NCBI GenBank assembly: GCA_963626805.1
Contig: CAVFXS010000002.1
Span: forward strand, 1-64,000
Reading direction: 5' to 3'
Source of the DNA: CAG-632 sp963626805
GTDB taxonomy: Bacteria; Bacillota; Clostridia; Lachnospirales; Lachnospiraceae
Length of the DNA: 64,000 nucleotides
Within the stretch, counting starts at the first letter, position 1. Each line of letters opens with the position of its first letter. The translations under genes and the position numbers were made by a program. The notes beneath the pieces were generated by a model. The model did not search any database, was not told the DNA's origin, and saw nothing but the letters and a program-made list of their open reading frames with translations. This document shows, in pieces, positions 54,839 to 62,442 of the stretch.

Positions 54839-55501
54839 TTATTTTCTCATTGGAAAATAATAATTACATATCCATCCTCCGATCAGCATAATACCCGCGG
54901 CCAATGCGAACGGTATCAATTCCCGAACCAGATCTGTTCCCTGATTCACAATCACCTTATAATAACTGATGCCCTGCACCTCAACCGTTGCAGCTATGAC
55001 AGTTGATATACTGTAACATAATACAGCCAGCACACTGATCGTAATCTTTCTGCATAAAAATGCTGTAAAATACGCAAGTCCAAGATAGAGTAACTGTATC
55101 ACGCACAGCTTCAGATAGAGCCACCACAGATCCGGAAACATTCCCGTATATACCGCAAACAGCGGAAGCAATAATATTTGAAATGCCAGATAACACAGGA
55201 GAAGCTCCGGCAGCTTATTTCTATGCCGGATGTACAATAATTCGTTGCCCGGTTCCTCGATACAATGCTCCAGAACAAAAATAACATACCAGACAGACAG
55301 AATCGGACAAAATATCTGGCACTGCTTAACAATATTCACATACAAATAATCCATGTCATGCCTCATACCGTATGCCGCCAGATTGGCCAGCGGTATGAGT
55401 ACATAAAGTCCCAGAACCGGCACCAGATTAAAGATTCCGATTCCCTTAAGCTGCCAGTATATATTTTTCAGATTTCTTGCTATATTTCTTTTAATACGCA
55501 T
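54839..55501 (-). CDS. ABC-2-like small permease
   Basis: A 220-aa protein with about six TM segments and no large extracellular loop. It overlaps the ATP-binding gene by 22 bp. It is the last gene of the permease1-ATPase1 operon and is probably a permease subunit. Confidence 0.65.
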   Translation of the reverse strand: MRIKRNIARNLKNIYWQLKGIGIFNLVPVLGLYVLIPLANLAAYGMRHDMDYLYVNIVKQCQIFCPILSVWYVIFVLEHCIEEPGNELLYIRHRNKLPELLLCYLAFQILLLPLFAVYTGMFPDLWWLYLKLCVIQLLYLGLAYFTAFLCRKITISVLAVLCYSISTVIAATVEVQGISYYKVIVNQGTDLVRELIPFALAAGIMLIGGWICNYYFPMRK

Positions 55502-56304
55502 AAATATCCATCCTCTACGTTTGGTTTCTGCAACAGACTATCCGGCAGCTGCCTTCTGGTCAGAATCCGGAAGTGCATTTCTCCGTCTGATTCCCGCTCC
55601 TTCTCAATATAATCCTCTGACAGAACGTCATCCTTTGAGACCTCGTAAACCAGACCATCTGCTATATGACTGATTTCTTCCTGTGTTCCCTTCGCCGCCA
55701 GGCATCCATCTTTTAAGATCAATATCCGGTCACACACAGCCTCTACATCTTCAACAATATGCGTCGATAGCAGGACAATACTTTCCTTTCCGATCTCACG
55801 CAACAGATTCTTAAATCGCATCCGTTCCTCCGGATCCAGTCCGGTTGTTGGTTCATCAAAAATTATCAATGCAGGATGGTTTAATAATGCCTGTGCAATC
55901 CCTACTCTCCGAACCATACCACCGGATAGCTTTCTACCCCTTACCTTCCGAACCTCTGAAAGATTGGTCAAATGAAGTACCCGGTCTATTTCATCTGCAA
56001 CATCTTCCTTCCGAATCTCCTTCAGATTCGCAAAATACCGTAGCTGCTCCTCCACGGTCAGATTCGGGAACACACCCATCTTCTGTGGCAGATAGCCGAT
56101 CAGTGGAGTTTCTCCATCTTTCTCCGCATCCAGACTTATCGTTCCCTGATAAGGATACAGGTTTAAGATACACCGGAATAATGTTGTCTTTCCGGCTCCA
56201 TTCGGTCCTAACAGTCCATACACACCATTTTGAAACTCACAGGATATCCCCTTTAACACCTGTTTCCTTCTGAAATTCTTAGATACATCCTCAATCTTCA
56301 ACAT
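55480..56304 (-). CDS. ABC transporter ATP-binding protein 1
   Basis: A 274-aa ATPase with Walker A GPNGAGKTT, signature LSGGMVRR and Walker B IIFDEPTTGLD. The DrrA/CcmA-like type is typical of exporters or self-resistance systems. It overlaps permease 1 by 14 bp and the small permease by 22 bp, so it works with them. Confidence 0.9.
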   Translation of the reverse strand: MLKIEDVSKNFRRKQVLKGISCEFQNGVYGLLGPNGAGKTTLFRCILNLYPYQGTISLDAEKDGETPLIGYLPQKMGVFPNLTVEEQLRYFANLKEIRKEDVADEIDRVLHLTNLSEVRKVRGRKLSGGMVRRVGIAQALLNHPALIIFDEPTTGLDPEERMRFKNLLREIGKESIVLLSTHIVEDVEAVCDRILILKDGCLAAKGTQEEISHIADGLVYEVSKDDVLSEDYIEKERESDGEMHFRILTRRQLPDSLLQKPNVEDGYLCVLKEI

Positions 56305-58225
56305 CTTCCTGTGCCTCCTTTAAATAATCCCATTCCTCCTGTCCGAGATTCTTGATTATAAACTCTTCAAAATCATCCTCGGTGTAACCAAATTCCTGCA
56401 TATGTGTTAAATACACATCCTTAACACAATCAAAAAGCATTTTTCCTTCATAGGTCTCTTTCATATTGTAATAGACCGCTTTCACCGTACTGATTCTATC
56501 TTCTTCCGTTACCGGTATAATTATTTTTTGCCAGTCAAATTGCCCGGATTCCTTATAAGTACGTGCAAGGACATCTAACGTAACCGAATCTATAATACGA
56601 TCTTCCTCATAGATACCAGGTGCACCTTCTGATATACATGGCGTCCACATTATCAGTTTAATCTTGTTTCCCTGCTTCTCTATTGCATTCTGAATATATG
56701 TCTGTTTTTCCCTTATTGCGTTCACATCAGGTATTGCAAATGACGGATAGATGAATATACTTCCATTCTCTAATTTCATATCTGATATGAATCCGGCCAA
56801 AAGAGTAGGCCCTTTACTGTTTCCACAGAACTGTTTGCCTTTAATATTATTGAAATCAAGATCTGAATACACCTGTCCGGATGTATATACTTGAATGGTA
56901 AAATCTGCCGGAATATCTAATCTATTACTTATATAAGATTGTTCGTTTCCCTCTGAATCCATACCATATATCTTATGCCAGCCGGGAATCGGATAATATG
57001 GGAACCACCCAGGCAGATATATGGCGTATCTATTATTATACATGTTTGAATTTCCTGTCGGGCCACCATGGTATTGGATTGTAAAGGTTTCTATACCATC
57101 TTTCTGTCCATAGATTAACAGTGTATTTTCGTCTCGCTGATAATTAAGCTTATCTCCATTCTCATCTGTGATACTATCTATTTGATATAACCGATATAAT
57201 GTTATCGCATACTCCTGTAATGTCTTTTCAGAAGGCACACATGTCACTTCGGCTCTCATCTGCCTTCCCATATATAGTTTCATATCATACGAAAGAATCC
57301 GAAAATCCGCCTTACGTTCTTTCTGTTCTACATTTTCAATAATATATCGCCATTGATCATCATACTCATCTACAAAATTATTAATGCAATAGTAACTGGC
57401 CGGTAAACTACTATAAATGAATGCCCATATTGCACAGCCTGCTTCTGCTACAATAAGCACTCTCTTCCATATATGATGCCATTTCATCTGTCGTCGTAAA
57501 TAATACAAAGTTAAGATAGTCCCCATTGTTGTAATCCAGAAAATTCCCCTTGTTGCAATTGACCAATTAGCAGCTGACAGACTAAATTCATCCATACTAA
57601 GTGTTCCTTGTGGCATGAGAAGAATAGATTTAATCACATACGGCAGCCAACGTATATGATAAGAATAAGATTCTAACTCTGAACTCATTAATGGACTTAT
57701 CAAAAATCCAAATGAAATAATCCCTATATATCCGATTATTTTATTTGAAATCCTCGCAAATATCCATCCGGCCATTAATGCTACTATACCATTTAATATG
57801 TAATAAATTCCTATTATACGTAGATAATATAACATAACCTGTAGTGTATAGGCATCTTCCAATACATGACAGCCGATGTGTATGATAAAAAAACATATTG
57901 CATATGCAAGCACCACAAACATCATTACAAATGCCTGCATGACATCCTGTCTCCAGTAACTCCGGTTCGCTTTCAACATCTCCGATAACTTTGCATCCTG
58001 TGTTTCCCTGAAATAATCAAAAGACAGAAACAACAATATCAGAAATATATAAATAAAATCTCTTAATTGTTTTTGAAGCATTCCTAAACCTAGATAATAA
58101 GTTCCATTCTGTATATAAGCCAAAGCTGCTGGTGCATAATAATACAAACTACCAGCAAATAAAACAGCAAGAAGAAAAACTCGAACAGGACTTCTTAGAA
58201 ATAATTTAACTTGTATTCGAAACAT
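56291..58225 (-). CDS. large membrane protein, copy 1 (about 7 TM plus extracytoplasmic domain)
   Basis: A 644-aa protein. About seven TM segments lie in residues 12-275, followed by a roughly 360-residue C-terminal domain with no further TM, presumably outside the cell. That domain has a beta-rich section with FTIQYHGG then LPGWFPYYPIPGW. This resembles the N-terminal fold of M1 aminopeptidase-fused transporters, but HEXXH is absent. It ends with a conserved DDFEEFIIKNLGQEEWDYL. It overlaps the downstream ATPase gene, so it is probably that transporter's permease or receptor. Two paralogues follow. Confidence 0.8.
   Translation of the reverse strand: MFRIQVKLFLRSPVRVFLLAVLFAGSLYYYAPAALAYIQNGTYYLGLGMLQKQLRDFIYIFLILLFLSFDYFRETQDAKLSEMLKANRSYWRQDVMQAFVMMFVVLAYAICFFIIHIGCHVLEDAYTLQVMLYYLRIIGIYYILNGIVALMAGWIFARISNKIIGYIGIISFGFLISPLMSSELESYSYHIRWLPYVIKSILLMPQGTLSMDEFSLSAANWSIATRGIFWITTMGTILTLYYLRRQMKWHHIWKRVLIVAEAGCAIWAFIYSSLPASYYCINNFVDEYDDQWRYIIENVEQKERKADFRILSYDMKLYMGRQMRAEVTCVPSEKTLQEYAITLYRLYQIDSITDENGDKLNYQRDENTLLIYGQKDGIETFTIQYHGGPTGNSNMYNNRYAIYLPGWFPYYPIPGWHKIYGMDSEGNEQSYISNRLDIPADFTIQVYTSGQVYSDLDFNNIKGKQFCGNSKGPTLLAGFISDMKLENGSIFIYPSFAIPDVNAIREKQTYIQNAIEKQGNKIKLIMWTPCISEGAPGIYEEDRIIDSVTLDVLARTYKESGQFDWQKIIIPVTEEDRISTVKAVYYNMKETYEGKMLFDCVKDVYLTHMQEFGYTEDDFEEFIIKNLGQEEWDYLKEAQEDVED
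56319..56401. repeat. 83-bp repeat, copy A
   Basis: An 83-bp block identical to 58833-58915, at the 3' ends of large membrane proteins 1 and 2. Copy 3 (about 62459-62541) differs at about two positions. Confidence 0.9.
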
Positions 58226-58286
58226 AATATCCTCTCCTCTATCTATGACCGAACAGGCTTTTCTGCCTGTTCGGCCTGTCTCCTAT

Positions 58287-58672
58287 TTACTCTACGTATC
58301 CATATCCAATGCAACCTTTTACTGCATGATCAACATCCCATCCGGTTAACGTTATCTTATATGAATTATATGCTTTATCTACTTTTTTGCTGCTACTTGC
58401 TCCAGGAGCGATTATTACAGTTGTAACTGCATATCCTATTCCACTACTAGGATTATTACTTCCCATTACCTGATATTTTATCGGATATTTTGAGACACTA
58501 TAGACATTTCCAAACATATTAGTTGCCTGAAATGCCGCATATCCTGATGAAACAGTTTTTTATCTGCCGGTAATGATGCTGTTACCTTAGCATCTGCGGC
58601 AAACGCCTGCATAGCTCCACATCCAAATACCAACGCCAATGTAATAATCATGCTTAAAATTCTTTTTTTCAT
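58287..58672 (-). pseudogene. small secreted protein, frameshifted in an A6 run
   Basis: A signal peptide (MKKRILSMII to AFAADAK) is followed by two frames that join if one A is added to the AAAAAA run near 58557-58562. The joined product would be about 128 aa, with a mature part containing GYAVTTVIIAP and ending GCIGYGYVE. Either the gene is broken, or the base is an assembly error, or expression involves slippage on A6. It lies just upstream of large membrane protein 1 and its ATPase gene. Confidence 0.7.
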
Positions 58673-58825
58673 ATCATTTCCTCCTACCTTTCTATAACTT
58701 CCTTCATCCTTCTTGCAAGTTTCATATATTTTCTGTATACTATTCCTGCAACATATTAACTGGTTGCATGGGCGGGTCTCTTTCGTTTGGAAGCACGGAG
58801 ACTCGTCCTCTTTGGTTCAAATATC

Positions 58826-60733
58826 TCATTTATTTAAATAATCCCATTCCTCCTGTCCGAGATTCTTGATTATAAACTCTTCAAAATCATCCTCGGTGTA
58901 ACCAAATTCCTGCATTTGCGTTAAATACATATTTCTGACATTTTCATAAAATGTCTCTCCGGTTTCATTTTCCTTAAAGTTGTAATACAACATTTTTACA
59001 GTCTCTATCCGATCTTCCTCATCTGTTTCATTATTTCGCATTTCCCAATTCCATTGTCCGCTTTCCTCATAAATGCTATTTAGATATGCAAAGGTTACAC
59101 TATCAATAATCTGATCCTCCCTATAGATTCCGGGTCCACCCTCATCAACATTTGGGGTTATCATAAACAATCGTATTTTACTATTTGTATTTTCCAGCGT
59201 ATTTAGAAAATGCTTCTGCTCCTCTGCATAAAACTTCGTATCAGGTAGATTCTCCACACTTGCATACGGATATATGTATCTGACTCCATTCTCTAATTCC
59301 GTTTCCTTAACAAATCCCATCAGCAGGGTTGGTCCCTCTGATTTTCCACAGAACCGGTTCTCCGCTACTTCTTCTAAATCGGAATATACTGTTTTTGAGG
59401 TTTTTATCTGTATTCTGAAATCAGCCGGTTCTTTTAACTGATTATCAACATACATATTTTTATCCGTATCATATATCTTCTGCCACCCGGCTATCGGATA
59501 ATACGGNNNNNNNNNNTACGGAAACCAGCCCGGAAGGTACATCTCATTCCTATTTGCATGTATTTTCCCCTTGGGCGAACCGCCATGATATTCAATGCAA
59601 ATCTTCTCAATTCCATACGGTTGTCCATATATGGTTAATGTACTTTCATCCCTCTGATACATCAACGCCTCTCCATTTTCATCTGTTACCCGATCTATCT
59701 GATATGCGTAATAAAGTGTCATATCGTACCTGTCCAATGTTTGAACCGAGGGACTGCATATTACCTTTGCCTTCATCTGTCTCCCGAGTTGAATCTCCAT
59801 ATCATAGAAATTAATCTTGAAATCTGCATCCTTTTCCTGTTGTTTTATTCCAAACATTTGATATCGAAATATATCATCTGTATCCGATATAAAATTATCC
59901 ACACAATAATAGCTGGCCGGTAATTCCGAATACACAGCTGCAGCTATTGTACATATCGCCCCCAAAAGCATTATCCATTTCTGGTATTTACGTTTCTCCT
60001 GCCTATAGTAAGATAGCAATAATAATGTTCCGAACAATCCTATCCAGGAAATTCCTCTTGATGCAATTGACCAGTTAACTTCCTGCAAATACGTCGGATC
60101 TAAACTTTGGGTTCCCTGCGGTATAATCAGGAAAATCTGAATTACTTTATAGATCCATGGGTATTGCCACGAGAGCCATGTACACTCCGAAATTGCCAAA
60201 GGACTAATCAACAGTGCAAATAAAATAATCACAATATAGCCGACTATCTTTCCGGCATTTCTGGCAAATAACCACCCTGCCAAAATAGCGACTACTCCGT
60301 CTAATATGTAGTAAGTTCCGATCAATCTAAAATAATAAAACAGTACCTGCAATGTATAGGTGCCATCTGAAATATGACAAGCTATATGCATAATCAGAAA
60401 CCAGAATGCATATACAAGTACAACCAAAATCATCATCAATGCCTGCACCAGATCCTGTTTCAGATAATTCTTATCAGCCTTCAGTGTTTCATCAATATTT
60501 GCATCCGGTACATCCCGGAAATAATCAAATGACAAAAATAAAAGGAGTAAAAACACATAGATAAAGTCCCGAAGCTGCACCTGCAGTTTTCCGAGTCCCG
60601 CATAATACACCTGTCCCTGAAACCATGCAAGAAATATTGGTCCATAATAATACAGGCTACCGCCAAACAGCACCGCAAGCAGAATCAGCCGCAAGGGACT
60701 GCGAAAAAATAACTTTGTCTGTGTACGAAACAT
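58826..60733 (-). CDS. large membrane protein, copy 2, spanning an assembly gap
   Basis: A paralogue of copy 1 with the same layout (about seven TM, then an extracytoplasmic domain) and C-terminal signature. Ten Ns interrupt it at 59507-59516, within the conserved GWFPYYP motif. The bases flanking the gap are a repeated tacgg, so the real sequence probably joins there and is about 15 bp shorter (about 630 aa). It lies 27 bp after ATPase 2, its likely partner. Confidence 0.78.
   Translation of the reverse strand: MFRTQTKLFFRSPLRLILLAVLFGGSLYYYGPIFLAWFQGQVYYAGLGKLQVQLRDFIYVFLLLLFLSFDYFRDVPDANIDETLKADKNYLKQDLVQALMMILVVLVYAFWFLIMHIACHISDGTYTLQVLFYYFRLIGTYYILDGVVAILAGWLFARNAGKIVGYIVIILFALLISPLAISECTWLSWQYPWIYKVIQIFLIIPQGTQSLDPTYLQEVNWSIASRGISWIGLFGTLLLLSYYRQEKRKYQKWIMLLGAICTIAAAVYSELPASYYCVDNFISDTDDIFRYQMFGIKQQEKDADFKINFYDMEIQLGRQMKAKVICSPSVQTLDRYDMTLYYAYQIDRVTDENGEALMYQRDESTLTIYGQPYGIEKICIEYHGGSPKGKIHANRNEMYLPGWFPXXXXPYYPIAGWQKIYDTDKNMYVDNQLKEPADFRIQIKTSKTVYSDLEEVAENRFCGKSEGPTLLMGFVKETELENGVRYIYPYASVENLPDTKFYAEEQKHFLNTLENTNSKIRLFMITPNVDEGGPGIYREDQIIDSVTFAYLNSIYEESGQWNWEMRNNETDEEDRIETVKMLYYNFKENETGETFYENVRNMYLTQMQEFGYTEDDFEEFIIKNLGQEEWDYLNK
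58833..58915. repeat. 83-bp repeat, copy B
   Basis: Identical to 56319-56401. It codes for the C-terminus DDFEEFIIKNLGQEEWDYL of large membrane protein 2. Confidence 0.9.
59507..59516. other. 10-N assembly gap
   Basis: Ten Ns are flanked on the left by atacgg and on the right by tacgg. The shared tacgg overlap suggests that a scaffolder placed a default gap at an actual 5-bp contig overlap. The reading frame survives because 10 + 5 is divisible by three. Confidence 0.95.
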
Positions 60734-60760
60734 AACTACCCCTCCTGTGTCTCAGCTGAA

Positions 60761-61444
60761 TTATCCTTCCATGCCATCCATGATTTTCCCATCTTCAATC
60801 CTGATCTTCCGCTCTGCCACATTGGCAATCTCTTCATCATGCGTCACGATCAATATTGTCTTCTGATACTCCTCATGCACCTTCAATAATAATTCCGCAA
60901 CATCATGGCTGGTCTGATGATCCAGATTTCCGGTTGGCTCATCACACAAAACGATTGCCGGATGATTGCTTAAGGCCCTCGCAATCGCCACCCGCTGTTG
61001 CTGTCCTCCGGATAACTCTGTCGGAAGATGCTCCTGATGATCCTTCAGCCCCAGTATCTCCACCAGCCCTTCTATATAATCTTCATCTACGGTCTTTCCT
61101 GCCAGCAGCATAGGTAAGACAATGTTCTCTTTCACCGTCAATTCATTCATCAGATGAAATTTCTGAAAAACAAATCCGATATAATCTCTCCGGATCACAG
61201 ACAGTTCCCGATCTTTCTGATCACTTAAATCCTTCCCTGCTATCCATACCTTGCCCTCCGTAGGTGTGTCCAGGGCGCCCAGCAGATGCAATAATGTAGA
61301 TTTTCCACTTCCACTGGTGCCTACAATGGAAATCATTTCTCCGTTTGCAACTGTAAGATTCACATCCTGCAATGCATGTACCTGCCGGTCTCCAAGGTGA
61401 TATATTTTTGACAGATGTTCCGTCCGGATTTCCCATTCTTTCAT
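60761..61444 (-). CDS. ABC transporter ATP-binding protein 2 (MacB/LolD-type)
   Basis: A 227-aa ATPase with Walker A GTSGSGKST, signature LSGGQQQR and Walker B VLCDEPTGNLD. This type normally partners FtsX-like permeases. The gene upstream (61464-62057) is such a permease, but internally deleted, while the downstream gene is a large membrane protein. Its true partner is therefore uncertain. Confidence 0.9.
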   Translation of the reverse strand: MKEWEIRTEHLSKIYHLGDRQVHALQDVNLTVANGEMISIVGTSGSGKSTLLHLLGALDTPTEGKVWIAGKDLSDQKDRELSVIRRDYIGFVFQKFHLMNELTVKENIVLPMLLAGKTVDEDYIEGLVEILGLKDHQEHLPTELSGGQQQRVAIARALSNHPAIVLCDEPTGNLDHQTSHDVAELLLKVHEEYQKTILIVTHDEEIANVAERKIRIEDGKIMDGMEG

Positions 61445-61463
61445 ATTCTTCCTCCAGTTCTGC

Positions 61464-62057
61464 TTAATATGTATTTCTTTCGATTTCCTGTATCAGATTT
61501 AATTTTTTAATATACCGTACCTGTGGTATCGTACCAAGAATAATCAGAAGCACTCCCAGTAACAGTATTCCAATTAATGCCATTCCAAAGCTGTAATCAA
61601 ACAGATTGTACCAGAACGGAATTTCCAACAGTCGCATGTCCTGGTTAAAACTCCAGTTGTCTGCTGCTCCACTCTCTACCAAATGACGCAGATAATAGAA
61701 CCAGCTCTGACACACAGCCACAGGAAGTATCGCAAATACCACTCCGACAACCGGATAATAGATATTCTGTATAATCAGCATCCCCATTAACTGTTTTTCT
61801 GTCATTCCCAGACACCGCAGTGTTACCAGCTTCGGTGTGCTGATTCGGATCCTCATGTACAGGCTGAATGCAATGGCGCAGGCCGCTACTAATATCAGCA
61901 TTAAGACCATGATAAAAAATACTACCATTACCTTCTGCTTTTGCCATAATTCCTTCTCCTGTATCTCTATTACCAAAAAAGCAAATGATAAAAATCGCTG
62001 TCTATGCTTGTTCCAATATTCACTTGACAATTTCAATAATAGTTTTAACATTTTCAT
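61464..62057 (-). pseudogene. internally deleted FtsX-like permease
   Basis: A 197-codon frame. Residues 1-30 read as the normal N-terminus of an FtsX permease (KLLLKLSSEYWNKHRQRFL). The sequence then jumps at about residue 31 to the C-terminal part: VMVVFFIMV helix, LVTLRCLGMTEKQL and two further TM segments. Normal members are several hundred residues longer, with a periplasmic/MacB-like domain in the missing part. It is probably a remnant after an in-frame deletion, though a shortened functional protein cannot be excluded. It sits 19 bp before ATPase 2. Confidence 0.65.
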
Positions 62058-62069
62058 ATAATTATTCCT

Positions 62070-62429
62070 CTATTGCCACCCATAGTGTAAGGTTCCAGCA
62101 ACTCGTTGTCCCGATGTAACCGGTTTAATTCCTACTTTTACTATGTAACTTCCAGGTACACGTGCCACAAGTCTATCTCTGGACACCTGATATGGAAATA
62201 CACCTGACGCTATTACTGTTCCATTTAGATATTCTATTGTCAGCAATACCCCTCCCTGTCCTGCTGTCGGTCTGGTTTGAGCGTATGCATTTGACGCATA
62301 GGTTCCTGCATTCTCTAAATAGCCCGGTGCTGTTACTTTACTGGTTGTTGCATAATTATAGTCCGGTTTTGCACTTTCCGTATATGCATATGGAATCATT
62401 ATGAACATAGCAAATATTAATGTCTGCAT
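62070..62429 (-). CDS. small secreted protein, second copy type
   Basis: A 119-aa protein with a short hydrophobic N-terminal segment (signal-like, few basic residues) and a beta-strand-rich mature part (LLTIEYLNG, VASGVFPYQ region, YIVKVGIKPV), ending LHYGWQ. It lies 13 bp downstream of large membrane protein 3. In layout it parallels the broken secreted gene at 58287-58672. Sequence similarity between the two is weak, apart from KVTA near the mature N-terminus and an aromatic end. Confidence 0.6.
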   Translation of the reverse strand: MQTLIFAMFIMIPYAYTESAKPDYNYATTSKVTAPGYLENAGTYASNAYAQTRPTAGQGGVLLTIEYLNGTVIASGVFPYQVSRDRLVARVPGSYIVKVGIKPVTSGQRVAGTLHYGWQ

Positions 62430-62442
62430 TCCTTCCTGTCAG

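Noticed and set aside
58556..58563. Programmed -1 frameshift site as the main explanation
   Set aside because: No stimulatory stem-loop or other evidence was seen; homopolymer error or pseudogene is simpler.
55480..58672. Calling the secreted protein a lactococcin-972 bacteriocin
   Set aside because: Only gene order resembles it; the mature sequence lacks the family's recognisable pattern and the large protein does not match its usual DUF1430 partner by eye.
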